Shown: piece by piece, positions 43,405-52,585 of the stretch
How the letters are laid out: each line of letters starts with the position of its first letter
Position numbering within the stretch: position 1 is the first letter of the stretch
From: Mycobacterium avium subsp. avium
GTDB taxonomy: Bacteria; Actinomycetota; Actinomycetes; Mycobacteriales; Mycobacteriaceae
Reading direction: 5' to 3'
DNA: 64,000 nucleotides
Assembly: GCF_009741445.1 (NCBI RefSeq)
Contig: NZ_CP046507.1
Span: forward strand, 4,892,930-4,956,929
The notes under the pieces: generated by a model
What the model was told of the DNA's origin: nothing
What the model saw: only the letters and a program-made list of their open reading frames with translations
Databases searched by the model: none
Program-made: the position numbers and the translations under genes

Positions 43405-44922
43405 GTGCATCTCCGATACATAAGCAAGGCCGCACTGATTATGTTCGCGGGCGGAGACCCGTGGAAGATCAACGCCACACTGCAGAGCGGCCGGCCGGCC
43501 CAGATCTCAAACCTTGCAAAAGCGTTTCATGACGCCGGACGATCCACGGGAGAAGCCGAAGCCGCGTTCAACCTGGCGCGGGGTCGCTTCGAGCAGGCTT
43601 GGACACACGAGAACGGCGAGAATCCGATCAACGGCTCGGCCGAGGTTCAACGGACCACGACCTCACTCGGGGTACAAGCAGCTCAATTACCGAAAATCGG
43701 AGCCGATCTGGAGAAGGTCGCGGCCGCACTGGCCGAGGCCCAACGGTCGGGAAGGGGCGAGATTTCCTCGCTCGAAGGCGCGCTGCAAGATCTCGACGAT
43801 CAAGTCGGTGAGGCGGTCGAGCTGGAGAAGAACCGTCAGTTGACGGCTTCGGAGAGGCAGTTGCTGGATCACTACATCGACGGACTCGAGAAGCATGCGA
43901 TCGATGACACCAAGGCATCAGTAGCCAATCTGACGCGAATCCGCGATCAATATTCTCAGCAGCTGCACACTTCTATGGCCAACCTGCGTGAGCAGGACGG
44001 CTACGACCCGCCAATCCAGGCATTTGACGGCGGCGTTCCGGAATCGCCCTCGCAGGACCAACGTCGTCACAACCAGATCGAGGCCTTCAAACAGGTCTTT
44101 GGCCGTGAACCATCTTCGGCCGCAGACTGGGAGACCGCTGCCGCGCTGGATTCGCAGACCTATGACTCCAAGTTCAACGGCGCCAAATCGGAGATCCGGG
44201 TGGTCAGGATCCGCCCGGTACCCGGGCAGGGGGTGGTCCGTGTCTCGCAGTGGATCGAACAACGCGATGTAAGAAGCTTTCCGCCTTGGAAGCGAGATCT
44301 TGGGAACAACCGCGGGGCCAATCCCAATTTCGACCCAGAGGACACCAAGGTAACCACATACATCGACTACGAAAATGGCATCGTTGTCTTGAGGCAGAAT
44401 CCTTCCGTCGAAGAGAATTCGACAGGCGGGCCAGGCCCCGTGAAGGTCGGCATTCCGAAAGGCAGCGTGACGCAGCTCCCCGATGGATCGGTCCGGATTA
44501 AGTACGACGCCGGCAATCCTTTCGCGCCAGGCATCTCCGCCGATCCCAAGGGACCCCTTATGGACCACACGGTGACGGTCAACGGTGACCTGGTCTTCAC
44601 CCCGGGGCCGGAAGGTGTGCAGGTGGATGGCACGCGCAGCAATTACCCCTCCTTGGAGGTGTATCAAGATCGGCTAGGCGGCACGACGCACACGGTGCTT
44701 ACCGACCCGGCGCGATCCGGCAGCTCAGACGGACCCCTGTTGAATTTGCCCCGGCACCACGACGTAGGTCCGCTCGGCGGTAAGGCATTCGCGCCGTTCG
44801 ACACCGGCCGATGGAATCCAAAGTACGATGTGCCGACTCCCCTACCTGCCACCGACTTTGGACCAGTCACCGATATCCCTGCTGTGCCCCCTCTGCCCAC
44901 AGGCAGTGCAGTTCCCGCTTGA
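43405..44922 (+). CDS. effector-like protein: ESX-type helical N-domain joined to an unidentified C-terminal domain
   Basis: 505 aa from the GTG at 43405, whose start aligns with that of the hydrolase at 39280. Residues 1-200 match that hydrolase's N-domain almost colinearly (FAGGDPWKINATLQSGRPAQ, AKAFHDAGRSTGEAEAAFNL, PINGSAEVQRTTTSL), followed by a long coiled stretch. Residues ~225-505 have no hydrolase elbow and are beta-rich and polar (VTTYIDYENGIVVLRQNP, MDHTVTVNGDLVFTPGPEG, TRSNYPSLEVYQDRLGGTTH), ending in a Pro-rich tail. The same front end with a different back end is the layout of polymorphic effectors. Two small membrane proteins follow at once. Toxicity is inference. Confidence 0.75.
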   Translation: MHLRYISKAALIMFAGGDPWKINATLQSGRPAQISNLAKAFHDAGRSTGEAEAAFNLARGRFEQAWTHENGENPINGSAEVQRTTTSLGVQAAQLPKIGADLEKVAAALAEAQRSGRGEISSLEGALQDLDDQVGEAVELEKNRQLTASERQLLDHYIDGLEKHAIDDTKASVANLTRIRDQYSQQLHTSMANLREQDGYDPPIQAFDGGVPESPSQDQRRHNQIEAFKQVFGREPSSAADWETAAALDSQTYDSKFNGAKSEIRVVRIRPVPGQGVVRVSQWIEQRDVRSFPPWKRDLGNNRGANPNFDPEDTKVTTYIDYENGIVVLRQNPSVEENSTGGPGPVKVGIPKGSVTQLPDGSVRIKYDAGNPFAPGISADPKGPLMDHTVTVNGDLVFTPGPEGVQVDGTRSNYPSLEVYQDRLGGTTHTVLTDPARSGSSDGPLLNLPRHHDVGPLGGKAFAPFDTGRWNPKYDVPTPLPATDFGPVTDIPAVPPLPTGSAVPA

Positions 44923-44945
44923 TCACGAAGTGAGGACGACTAGTT

Positions 44946-45281
44946 ATGCGGTCTTCGGCTCGCGAGCCATTCTTCGATGCTGAGGCGTGGCGTATAGCGA
45001 CCGTATCTGCACCATTTGTCGTGCAAGGTGTCTTGGCGTTGCTGATGCTCACCTTATGGCTGTTGGGTGAGGGGCCGTTCAAGACGCATAGTGCGTACGC
45101 GGGCGAACGCGCCTGGATGGTGACTGCGTCGTTGATCGCCTCGGCGGTGTCTTTGTCGATCAGCGTCCCACTGGCGTGGACGCCGTCCTCACGACGTCGC
45201 GGTATCTCGCTCAGCCTCGCCGGCTGTTCCGCTCTTGTACTCGTCGGCGGCGTCCTTTACGCCTACCTGACCATGCGATGA
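44946..45281 (+). CDS. small three-TM protein, possible immunity protein
   Basis: 111 aa with three predicted membrane segments (APFVVQGVLALLMLTLWLLG, MVTASLIASAVSLSISVPLA, SLAGCSALVLVGGVLYAYLT). No known family. It starts 24 bases after the effector-like gene and 7 bases before the next small membrane gene, so the three form an operon. By position it could protect against or help export the 505-aa protein. Confidence 0.65.
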   Translation: MRSSAREPFFDAEAWRIATVSAPFVVQGVLALLMLTLWLLGEGPFKTHSAYAGERAWMVTASLIASAVSLSISVPLAWTPSSRRRGISLSLAGCSALVLVGGVLYAYLTMR

Positions 45282-45288
45282 AAGGGGT

Positions 45289-45597
45289 ATGCCGGTGGAT
45301 GGAGCGCCTTCTGCCCAATTGAATGGCCGTTACGGGCCGCTCAGTTTTCTCGTCGCCCTTGCGCATATCCTTGTGATTGACTTTGCAACTTGGCTTTTCA
45401 TGCCCTGGCTGATCTTGGTTCTTCTTGCGGTACCTGTATTGCTTGCGTATGCGGTAATTGGTGCCTTCGTTGCGCGGGGCCGCGGCAAGACCGGCCAGAT
45501 CGGCCGCGGGATGCTTTGGGGTAGCGTCTCGGCGCCGTTGTCGGTATTAATCTTCGTTCCCGTCTGGCTCATTGCCCAAGCGATCGGCCCGATCTGA
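45289..45597 (+). CDS. small two- to three-TM protein, third gene of the cassette
   Basis: 102 aa. The membrane segments cover about residues 18-62 (FLVALAHILVIDFATWLFMP, LILVLLAVPVLLAYAVIGAF) and 78-100 (SAPLSVLIFVPVWLIAQAIG), separated by a Gly/Arg-rich cytoplasmic-type loop (FVARGRGKTGQIGRG). Not recognised. It shares no clear similarity with the preceding membrane protein. Base composition appears lower in GC than the flanking pcnA and mutT4 genes, consistent with acquisition as part of the cassette. Confidence 0.65.
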   Translation: MPVDGAPSAQLNGRYGPLSFLVALAHILVIDFATWLFMPWLILVLLAVPVLLAYAVIGAFVARGRGKTGQIGRGMLWGSVSAPLSVLIFVPVWLIAQAIGPI

Positions 45598-45683
45598 CGA
45601 GACGCCTTCCGCCGGGTCCTCCCACGCCCACCCAGCGGCGAGTATGTCCAGGAGAACATGCCGTGCCAGCTACTATCGCTTGG

Positions 45684-46433
45684 GTGTCGGACGGCGAACA
45701 AGGCAAACCACGTCGGCGCCGGGGGCGGCGCCGCGGTCGTGGTGCTGCAACGTCGTCGGAGAAACAGACCAACGGTCAACTGACCGGCGACTCGACCGCC
45801 ACCAAGCCCCGCCGATCCCGTGCCGCGCGCCGCGCCCCGGATCGGCTGCGCACCGTGCACGAAACCTCCGCCGGCGGCCTGGTCATCGACGGCCTGGACG
45901 GACCCCGAGAATCGCAGGTCGCCGCCCTGATCGGGCGCATCGACCGGCGCGGCCGCATGCTGTGGTCGCTGCCCAAAGGGCACATCGAGCTCGGTGAGAC
46001 CGCCGAACAGACCGCGATCAGAGAAGTAGCCGAAGAGACCGGCATCCGGGGCAGCGTGCTGGCCGCGCTGGGCCGCATCGACTACTGGTTCGTCACCGAC
46101 GGCCGGCGCGTGCACAAGACCGTGCACCACTATCTAATGCGCTTCTCCGGCGGGGAACTCTCCGACGAGGACCTCGAGGTCGCCGAGGTCGCCTGGGTGC
46201 CGATGCGCGAGCTGCCATCCCGGCTGGCCTACGCCGACGAACGCCGGCTGGCCCGGGTCGCCGACGAGCTGATCGACAAGCTGCAAAGCGACGGCCCGGC
46301 CGCGCTTCCGCCGCTGCCGCCCAGCTCCCCGCGCCGCCGCCCACAGACGCATTCCCGGACGCGGCATTCGGAGACGCGGCATTCGGACAAACCGGCCACC
46401 GGCCGGAAGAACGGCCACGGACCGGGGCCGTGA
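45684..46433 (+). CDS. mutT4: Nudix hydrolase MutT4
   Basis: 249 aa from the GTG at 45684. TACTAT ends 7 bases before it, indicating a leaderless start, and VSDGEQGK is the expected N-terminus; the upstream GTG at 45663 is therefore disfavoured. The N-terminus is Arg-rich (PRRRRGRRRGRG). The Nudix box is intact, GHIELGETAEQTAIREVAEE followed by TGI. M. tuberculosis Rv3908 is the counterpart, of the MutT group that hydrolyses nucleoside diphosphate derivatives. The C-terminal tail has a degenerate 15-bp repeat (46344-46384) giving HSRTRHSETRHSDK. It overlaps the next gene by GTGA. Confidence 0.93.
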   Translation: MSDGEQGKPRRRRGRRRGRGAATSSEKQTNGQLTGDSTATKPRRSRAARRAPDRLRTVHETSAGGLVIDGLDGPRESQVAALIGRIDRRGRMLWSLPKGHIELGETAEQTAIREVAEETGIRGSVLAALGRIDYWFVTDGRRVHKTVHHYLMRFSGGELSDEDLEVAEVAWVPMRELPSRLAYADERRLARVADELIDKLQSDGPAALPPLPPSSPRRRPQTHSRTRHSETRHSDKPATGRKNGHGPGP

Positions 46434-48832
46434 CGGCGCCGCGTTTGTGTTGGGCCGGCGGGTTGCGCATTGCCGCCGTGCTCGGCGTCCTGGCCGGGCT
46501 AGCGGTGCTCACCGGGCCGGTGACACCGCGCGCGGTCGCCGGCGAGCCGGGTGTGACGCCGTTCGTCCGAGTGCGCATCGACCAGGTCACCCCCGACGTC
46601 GTCACCACCACCAGCCCGCCCGTCGTCACGGTCAGCGGCATGGTGACCAACATCGGCGACCGGCCCGTCCGCGACGTCATGGTCCGCCTCGAGCACGCCA
46701 GCCCGGTCACCGCGTCGGCGGGTTTGCGCACCAGTCTGGACGGCGACACCGACCAGTACCAGGCCGCCGCCGACTTTCTCACCGTCGCACCCGAACTGCA
46801 GCGCGGGCAGGAGGTCGGCTTCACCCTGTCCGCGCCGCTGCGCGCGCTGACCAAGCAGTCGCTGGGCGTCGAGAAGCCCGGCATCTATCCCGTCCTGGTC
46901 AACGTCAACGGCACGCCCGACTACGGCGCGCCCGCGCGGCTGGACAACGCGCGCTTCCTGCTGCCCGTGGTGGGGGTGCCGCCGGACCGCGCCGACGACC
47001 TCGGCTCGGCCGTCGCACCCGACACCTCCAAACCGGTGGGGATCACCATGCTGTGGCCACTGGCCGACCGGCCCCGGCTGGCGCCCGGCGTGCCGGGCGG
47101 CACCATCCCCGTCCGCCTGGTCGACGACGACCTGGCCACCTCGCTGGCCAGCGGTGGCCGGCTCGACATCCTGCTGGCCGCGGCCGAGGTCGCCACCAGC
47201 CACGACGTCGACCCCGACGGCGCCGTCGGCCGCGCGCTGTGCCTGGCGGTCGACCCGGATCTGCTGGTCACCGTCAACGCCATGACCGCGGGCTACGTCG
47301 TCTCCGACTCCCCCGACGGGCCGGCCCAACTGCCCGGCACCCCCACCCACCCGGGCACCGGGCAGGCCACCGCGACCGAATGGCTCAACCGGCTGCGGGC
47401 GCTGGCGCACCGCACCTGCGTGGCCCCGCTGCCCTACGCGCAGGCCGACCTCGATGCCCTGCAGCGCGTCAATGACCCGGGCCTCAGCAACACCGCCCTC
47501 ACCAGCGTCAACAGCATCGTCGACAAGATCCTGGACGTCCCCTCCACCCGCGGCGCCACGCTGATGCCCGACGGGCGGCTGACCGGCCGGGCGGTCAAAC
47601 TGCTCGGCGCCAACCAGACCACCGTCGCGGTCACCGCCGCCGACCTGTCGGCCGGCGACGCCCAGGGCTCCTCGGAGACCAGCGTCGACACCGCGCCGCG
47701 GCGGGTGTTCCCGCAGGTCGTGGCGGCGCCGTTCGACCCGGCCGTCGGGGCCGCGCTGGCCGGCGCCGGCGTCAACCCCGAAGTGCCGACCTACCTCGAC
47801 TCGTCGCTGACCGTTCGGCTGGCTCACGATTCGGTGACCGCCCGCCGCCAGGACGCGCTGGGCTCCATGTTCTGGCACGCGCTGCGCCACGACGACACCC
47901 CCCGCACCCAGCTCCTGGTCCCCCCGGCGACCTGGAATCTGCAGGCCGACGATGCGCAGGTGATCTTGACCGCGCTGACCACCAGCATCCGCTCCGGTCT
48001 GGCGGTGCCGCGCCCGCTGCCGGCGGTGATCGGCGAAGCCACCCAGGCCGCACAAACCGGCGCCCCACCGGCGGACCAGGTCAGCGCGGACGGCTCGGCC
48101 CGCGGGCAGTTCAACGACGACGTCACCGGCGCGATCACAGGTCAGGTCGGCCGGCTGTGGGGGCTGACGTCGGCGTTGATGACCGACGACCGCACCGGGC
48201 TGACCGGCGTGCAGTACACCGCGCCGCTGCGCGAGGACATGCTGCGTGCGCTGAGCCAATCCGAACCGCCGGACAGCCGCAACGGGCTGGCCCAGCAGCG
48301 GCTGGCGGTGGTCGGCAAGACGATCAACGACCTGTTCGACGCCGTGACGATCGTCAACCCGGGCGGCTCCTACACCCTGGCCACCGAGCACAGTCCGCTG
48401 CCGCTGGCGCTGCACAACGGCCTGGCCGTGCCGATCCGGGTGCGGGTGCACGTGGACGCCCCGCCCGGCATGAACGTCACCGACGTCGGGGTGATCGAGC
48501 TGCCGCCGGGGTACCTGCCGCTGCGGATCCCTATCGAGGTGAACTTCACCCAGCGGGTCGCGGTCGACGTGACCTTGCGGACCGCCGACGGGATGCGGCT
48601 GGGCGAGCCGGTGCGGTTGTCGGTGCACTCCAACGCCTACGGCAAGGTGCTGTTCGCCATCACCCTGTCCGCCGCGGCGGTGCTGGTGCTGCTGGCGGGC
48701 CGGCGGCTGTGGCACCGCTTCCGCGGCCAGCCCGATCGCGCCGACCTGGACCGCCCCGATCCCCCCGATGCCCGGCACGCCGCCCAGCCCGACCTCGCCG
48801 ACCCGCGCGTCGAACAAGAGCACCGCGTATGA
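46430..48832 (+). CDS. secreted/membrane-anchored envelope protein (DUF6049, Rv3909-like)
   Basis: 800 aa. A signal-type hydrophobic segment is at about residues 12-35 (GLRIAAVLGVLAGLAVLTGP). A large extracytoplasmic region follows with Ig-like beta strands (VTVSGMVTNIGDRPVRDVMV, and VRVHVDAPPGMNVTDVGVIE near the end). A C-terminal TM (VLFAITLSAAAVLVLLAGRR) and a short charged Asp/Arg tail close the protein. It is always found between mutT4 and murJ in mycobacteria and overlaps both genes (GTGA and ATGA), suggesting a role in cell-wall assembly with MurJ. Its biochemical function is unknown. Confidence 0.88.
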   Translation: MTAPRLCWAGGLRIAAVLGVLAGLAVLTGPVTPRAVAGEPGVTPFVRVRIDQVTPDVVTTTSPPVVTVSGMVTNIGDRPVRDVMVRLEHASPVTASAGLRTSLDGDTDQYQAAADFLTVAPELQRGQEVGFTLSAPLRALTKQSLGVEKPGIYPVLVNVNGTPDYGAPARLDNARFLLPVVGVPPDRADDLGSAVAPDTSKPVGITMLWPLADRPRLAPGVPGGTIPVRLVDDDLATSLASGGRLDILLAAAEVATSHDVDPDGAVGRALCLAVDPDLLVTVNAMTAGYVVSDSPDGPAQLPGTPTHPGTGQATATEWLNRLRALAHRTCVAPLPYAQADLDALQRVNDPGLSNTALTSVNSIVDKILDVPSTRGATLMPDGRLTGRAVKLLGANQTTVAVTAADLSAGDAQGSSETSVDTAPRRVFPQVVAAPFDPAVGAALAGAGVNPEVPTYLDSSLTVRLAHDSVTARRQDALGSMFWHALRHDDTPRTQLLVPPATWNLQADDAQVILTALTTSIRSGLAVPRPLPAVIGEATQAAQTGAPPADQVSADGSARGQFNDDVTGAITGQVGRLWGLTSALMTDDRTGLTGVQYTAPLREDMLRALSQSEPPDSRNGLAQQRLAVVGKTINDLFDAVTIVNPGGSYTLATEHSPLPLALHNGLAVPIRVRVHVDAPPGMNVTDVGVIELPPGYLPLRIPIEVNFTQRVAVDVTLRTADGMRLGEPVRLSVHSNAYGKVLFAITLSAAAVLVLLAGRRLWHRFRGQPDRADLDRPDPPDARHAAQPDLADPRVEQEHRV

Positions 48833-51800
48833 ACCCCGCCTACCGGCAGGCCGCACCGCACCACCGCCGCCTGCCCGAGCCGCCGCGGCGTCCCCGCATG
48901 CCGGGCTCCCCGCCGACCGGGCCGCTGCCGCCCGTCCCCGCCGGAATCGACCGGCGCCGCCCGGAGCTGTCGGACTCGGCGCTGGTGTCGCGGTCGTGGG
49001 CGATGGCGTTCGCGACGTTGGTCAGCCGTCTTACCGGCTTCGCCCGGGTGGTGCTGCTGGCCGCGATCCTGGGCGCGGCGCTGTCCAGCGCGTTCTCGGT
49101 GGCCAATCAGCTGCCCAACCTGGTGGCGGCCCTGGTGTTGGAGGCGACGTTCACCGCGATCTTCGTGCCGGTGCTGGCCCGCGCCGAGCAGAGCGACCCC
49201 GACGGCGGCGCGGCGTTCGTGCGGCGCCTGGTCACGCTGACGACCGCGCTGCTGATCGGCGCGACGGCGCTGTCGGTGGCGGCCGCCCCGCTGCTGGTAC
49301 GGCTGATGCTGGGCCGCACCCCGCAGGTCAACGAGCCGCTCACCGTCGCCTTCGCCTACCTGCTGCTGCCCCAGGTGCTGGCCTACGGGCTCACTTCGGT
49401 GTTCATGGCAATCCTGAACACCCGCAACGTGTTTGGGCCGACAGCGTGGGCGCCGGTGGTCAACAACGTCGTCGCCCTCGCCACCCTGGCGGTGTACGCG
49501 CTGGTGCCCGGCGAGCTGTCGGTGGATCCGGTGCGGATGGGCAACGCCAAGCTGCTGGTGCTGGCCGTCGGCACCACGCTGGGCGTGTTCGCCCAGACCG
49601 GGGTGCTGCTGGTGGCGCTGCGCCGCCAGCACGTGGACCTGCGTCCGCTGTGGGGAATCGACCAGCGGCTCAAGCGATTCGGCACCATGGCCGCCGCCAT
49701 GGTGCTCTACGTGCTGATCAGCCAGCTTGGCCTGGTGGTCGGAAACCAGATCGCCAGCACCGCAGCCGCTTCCGGCCCGGCGATCTACAACTACACCTGG
49801 CTGGTGCTGATGCTGCCGTTCGGCATGATCGGCGTGACGGTGCTGACCGTGGTGATGCCGCGGCTGAGCCGCAACGCCGCCGCCGACGACACCCGGGCCG
49901 TGCTGGCCGACCTGTCGCTGGCCACCCGGCTGACCCTGATCACGCTGATCCCGATCGTGGCGTTCATGACCGTCGGCGGCCCCGCGATGGGCAGCGCGCT
50001 GTTCGCCTACGGCCACTTCGGCGACGTCGACGCCGGCTACCTGGGCGCCGCGATCGCCCTATCCGCGTTCACCCTGATCCCCTACGGCCTGGTGCTGCTG
50101 CAGCTGCGGGTGTTCTACGCCCGCGAACAGCCCTGGACCCCGATCATGATCATCCTGGTCATCACGGCGGTCAAGATCCTCGGTTCGGTGCTGGCGCCGC
50201 ACCTCACCGGCGACCCCAAGCTGGTGGCCGGCTTGCTCAGTCTGGCCAACGGCGTCGGCTTCCTGGCCGGCGCGGTCATCGGCTACGTCCTGCTGCGCCG
50301 CACGCTGCTGCCGGGCGGCGGCCACCTGATCGGGGTCGGCGAGGTGCGCACCATCCTGGTCACGCTGACCGCCGCCATGCTGGCCGGACTGGTCGCGCAC
50401 GTGGCCGACCGGCTGCTGGGGCTGGGCGCGCTGACGGCGCACGGCGGCGGCGCCAGCTCGCTGCTGCGCCTGCTGGTGCTGGCGCTCATCATGGTGCCGA
50501 TCACGGCCGCGGTGATGCTGCGCGCGCAGGTTCCCGAAGCCCGGGCCGCCCTGGACGCCGTCCGCTTCCGCATCACGGGCCGGGGACCGCGGCCCCGCAA
50601 ACCCGCTGCGCCGGATCAATCGTCTCACCGGCGCCCGGTCACGTACCCTGAGCAGAGGAATTCGTCCCCGCCTGGGGTAAATGCGGTCCAGGAGCCGATC
50701 CGGCGCAGGCCTCCGGAGCGGGCAAACCGAGCCCGGCTAGTGAAAGGACCGGAGGTGACCGACCGCCCGATGGAGAGCGCCGCATCCAGCGCCGGGCCCG
50801 GCACAGGGTCGGGTGCTCCGCGGCCGGTCGCCGACGACTTCCAGCCCGACATTCCCGCCGACCAGCCCGACATTCCCGCCGACCAGCCCGACATTCCCGC
50901 CGACCAGCCCGACCGCCCCCGCAAGGCCGACCCGCGGCCCGCCGACCAGAAAAACGGCGACGCCGGGACCCGCCGCGGCCCGTTCGACGTGCCCCGCGAG
51001 CGCACCGCCGACTCGTCGACCGACGACGTCCACCTGGTCCCCGGCGCCCGCATCGCCGGCGGCCGGTACCGGTTGCTGGTGTTCCACGGCGGCGCCCCGC
51101 CGCTGCAGTTCTGGCAGGCCCTCGACACCGCCCTGGACCGGCAGGTGGCGCTGACCTTCGTCGATCCCGACCGCGCCCTGCCCGACGAGGTGCTGCAGGA
51201 GATCCTGTCCCGCACGCTGCGGCTCAGCCGCATCGACAAGCCCGGCATCGCCCGGGTGCTCGACGTGGTGCACACCGGCTCCGGCGGCCTGGTGGTCTCC
51301 GAGTGGATCCGCGGCGGATCGCTGCAGGAGGTCGCCGACACCGCGCCGTCACCGGTGGGCGCGGTGCGGGCCATGCAGTCGCTGGCCGCCGCCGCCGACG
51401 CGGCGCACCGCGCCGGCGTCGCCCTGTCGATCGATCACCCGAGCCGGGTGCGGGTCAGCATCGAAGGCGACGTGGTGCTGGCCTACCCGGCGACCATGCC
51501 CGACGCCAACCCGCAGGACGACATCCGCGGCATCGGGGCCGCGCTGTATGCGCTGCTCGTCAATCGGTGGCCGCTGGCCGAGAGCGGGGTGCGCAGCGGG
51601 CTCGCACCGGCCGAACGCGACTCCTCGGGCAACCCCGTCGAACCGATGGCCATCGACCGCGACATTCCCTTCCAGATCTCCGCGGTCGCCGTCCGGGCGG
51701 TCCAGGATGACGGCGGAATCCGCAGTGCCTCAACGCTTTTGAACCTGCTTCAGCAGGCCACCGCGGTCGCCGACCGCACCGAGGTGCTCGGGCCGATCGA

Positions 51801-52506
51801 CGATTCGCCCTCGCCGTCGACGGCGCTCATCTCGCCCGGGAACGATCCGGCGACCTTCGCGCGGCGGCGGCGCAACGTGCTCATCGGGGTGGGCGCCGGC
51901 CTGGCCGTCCTGGTCGCGGCGCTGCTGGTGCTGGCGTCGATCGTGAGCAAGATCTTCGGCAACGTCGGCGGCGGCCTCAACAAGAACGAGCTGGGCCTCA
52001 ATGGGCCCTCGTCGTCCACGTCGGCGCCGCAGACCACCACGTCCACGGCCGCCGGCAGCGTCGTCAAACCCACCCGGGCCAGCGTCTTCTCCCCCGACGG
52101 CGACGCCGACAACCCCGGCACCGCCGGCCAGGCGATCGACGGCGATCCCTCCACCGCCTGGGCGACCGAGGTCTACACCGACGCCGTGCCGTTCCCCAGT
52201 TTCAAACAGGGCGAGGGCCTGATCCTGCAGCTGCCCAGCCCGACCGTGATCGGCCAGGTCAGCATCGACACCCCCAGCACCGGGACCAAGGTGGAGATCC
52301 GGGCCGCGTCGTCCCCGACACCGGCCGGCCTCAACGACACGACCGTGCTGGCCCCGGCCTTCACCCTCAAGCCGGGCCACAACGTCATCCCGGTGCGGGC
52401 CGGTTCGCCGACGTCGAATCTGCTGGTGTGGATCTCGACGCTGGGCACCACCAACGGCAAGAGCCAGGCCGGATTTTCCGAGATCACGGTCCAGGCCGCG
52501 TCCTGA
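48829..52506 (+). CDS. murJ: MurJ/MviN lipid II flippase fused to a pseudokinase domain and a C-terminal extracytoplasmic domain
   Basis: 1225 aa from the ATG at 48829, which overlaps the upstream stop; the frame is open further upstream as a shadow. Residues ~50-560 are the MATE-like MurJ core (about 14 TMs, starting ALVSRSWAMAFATLVSRLTG). A disordered cytoplasmic linker with three QPDIPAD repeats follows. The pseudokinase (RIAGGRYRLLVFHGG onward) lacks a normal catalytic loop. A TM (VLIGVGAGLAVLVAALLVLA) and a discoidin-like domain (AIDGDPSTAWATE) end the protein. In mycobacteria the pseudokinase is phosphorylated by PknB and bound by FhaA to control peptidoglycan synthesis. Confidence 0.94.
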   Translation: MNPAYRQAAPHHRRLPEPPRRPRMPGSPPTGPLPPVPAGIDRRRPELSDSALVSRSWAMAFATLVSRLTGFARVVLLAAILGAALSSAFSVANQLPNLVAALVLEATFTAIFVPVLARAEQSDPDGGAAFVRRLVTLTTALLIGATALSVAAAPLLVRLMLGRTPQVNEPLTVAFAYLLLPQVLAYGLTSVFMAILNTRNVFGPTAWAPVVNNVVALATLAVYALVPGELSVDPVRMGNAKLLVLAVGTTLGVFAQTGVLLVALRRQHVDLRPLWGIDQRLKRFGTMAAAMVLYVLISQLGLVVGNQIASTAAASGPAIYNYTWLVLMLPFGMIGVTVLTVVMPRLSRNAAADDTRAVLADLSLATRLTLITLIPIVAFMTVGGPAMGSALFAYGHFGDVDAGYLGAAIALSAFTLIPYGLVLLQLRVFYAREQPWTPIMIILVITAVKILGSVLAPHLTGDPKLVAGLLSLANGVGFLAGAVIGYVLLRRTLLPGGGHLIGVGEVRTILVTLTAAMLAGLVAHVADRLLGLGALTAHGGGASSLLRLLVLALIMVPITAAVMLRAQVPEARAALDAVRFRITGRGPRPRKPAAPDQSSHRRPVTYPEQRNSSPPGVNAVQEPIRRRPPERANRARLVKGPEVTDRPMESAASSAGPGTGSGAPRPVADDFQPDIPADQPDIPADQPDIPADQPDRPRKADPRPADQKNGDAGTRRGPFDVPRERTADSSTDDVHLVPGARIAGGRYRLLVFHGGAPPLQFWQALDTALDRQVALTFVDPDRALPDEVLQEILSRTLRLSRIDKPGIARVLDVVHTGSGGLVVSEWIRGGSLQEVADTAPSPVGAVRAMQSLAAAADAAHRAGVALSIDHPSRVRVSIEGDVVLAYPATMPDANPQDDIRGIGAALYALLVNRWPLAESGVRSGLAPAERDSSGNPVEPMAIDRDIPFQISAVAVRAVQDDGGIRSASTLLNLLQQATAVADRTEVLGPIDDSPSPSTALISPGNDPATFARRRRNVLIGVGAGLAVLVAALLVLASIVSKIFGNVGGGLNKNELGLNGPSSSTSAPQTTTSTAAGSVVKPTRASVFSPDGDADNPGTAGQAIDGDPSTAWATEVYTDAVPFPSFKQGEGLILQLPSPTVIGQVSIDTPSTGTKVEIRAASSPTPAGLNDTTVLAPAFTLKPGHNVIPVRAGSPTSNLLVWISTLGTTNGKSQAGFSEITVQAAS
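50842..50904 (+). repeat. three tandem 21-bp repeats in murJ
   Basis: Three identical copies of a 21-bp unit beginning CAGCCCGACATTCCC, followed by 9 bases of a fourth. They encode QPDIPAD three times in the linker between the flippase and pseudokinase. Being in frame and identical, the copy number may vary between strains. Confidence 0.9.
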
Positions 52507-52573
52507 ATCCCGGCGCGTCGCAAGCACTCACATGAGCGCCGGCGAGTGAAGTGCCGCGGGATACCCGATTGGT

Positions 52574-52579
52574 TACTGT
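52574..52579 (+). promoter_or_regulatory. -10 element TACTGT of a probable leaderless sigM promoter
   Basis: It ends 6 bases before the GTG at 52586; there is no Shine-Dalgarno. Confidence 0.35.
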
Positions 52580-52585
52580 CCGGCC

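Noticed and set aside
43405..44922. Calling the 505-aa protein a second DUF1023 hydrolase
   Set aside because: Only the N-terminal 200 residues match the hydrolase at 39280; the G-x-S-x-G elbow and other hydrolase motifs are missing.
46499..48856. 785-aa minus-strand open frame
   Set aside because: Antisense shadow of the Rv3909-like gene.
50842..50904. CRISPR-like direct repeats
   Set aside because: The units are directly adjacent with no spacers and stay in the murJ frame. I saw no CRISPR array or cas gene anywhere in the window.
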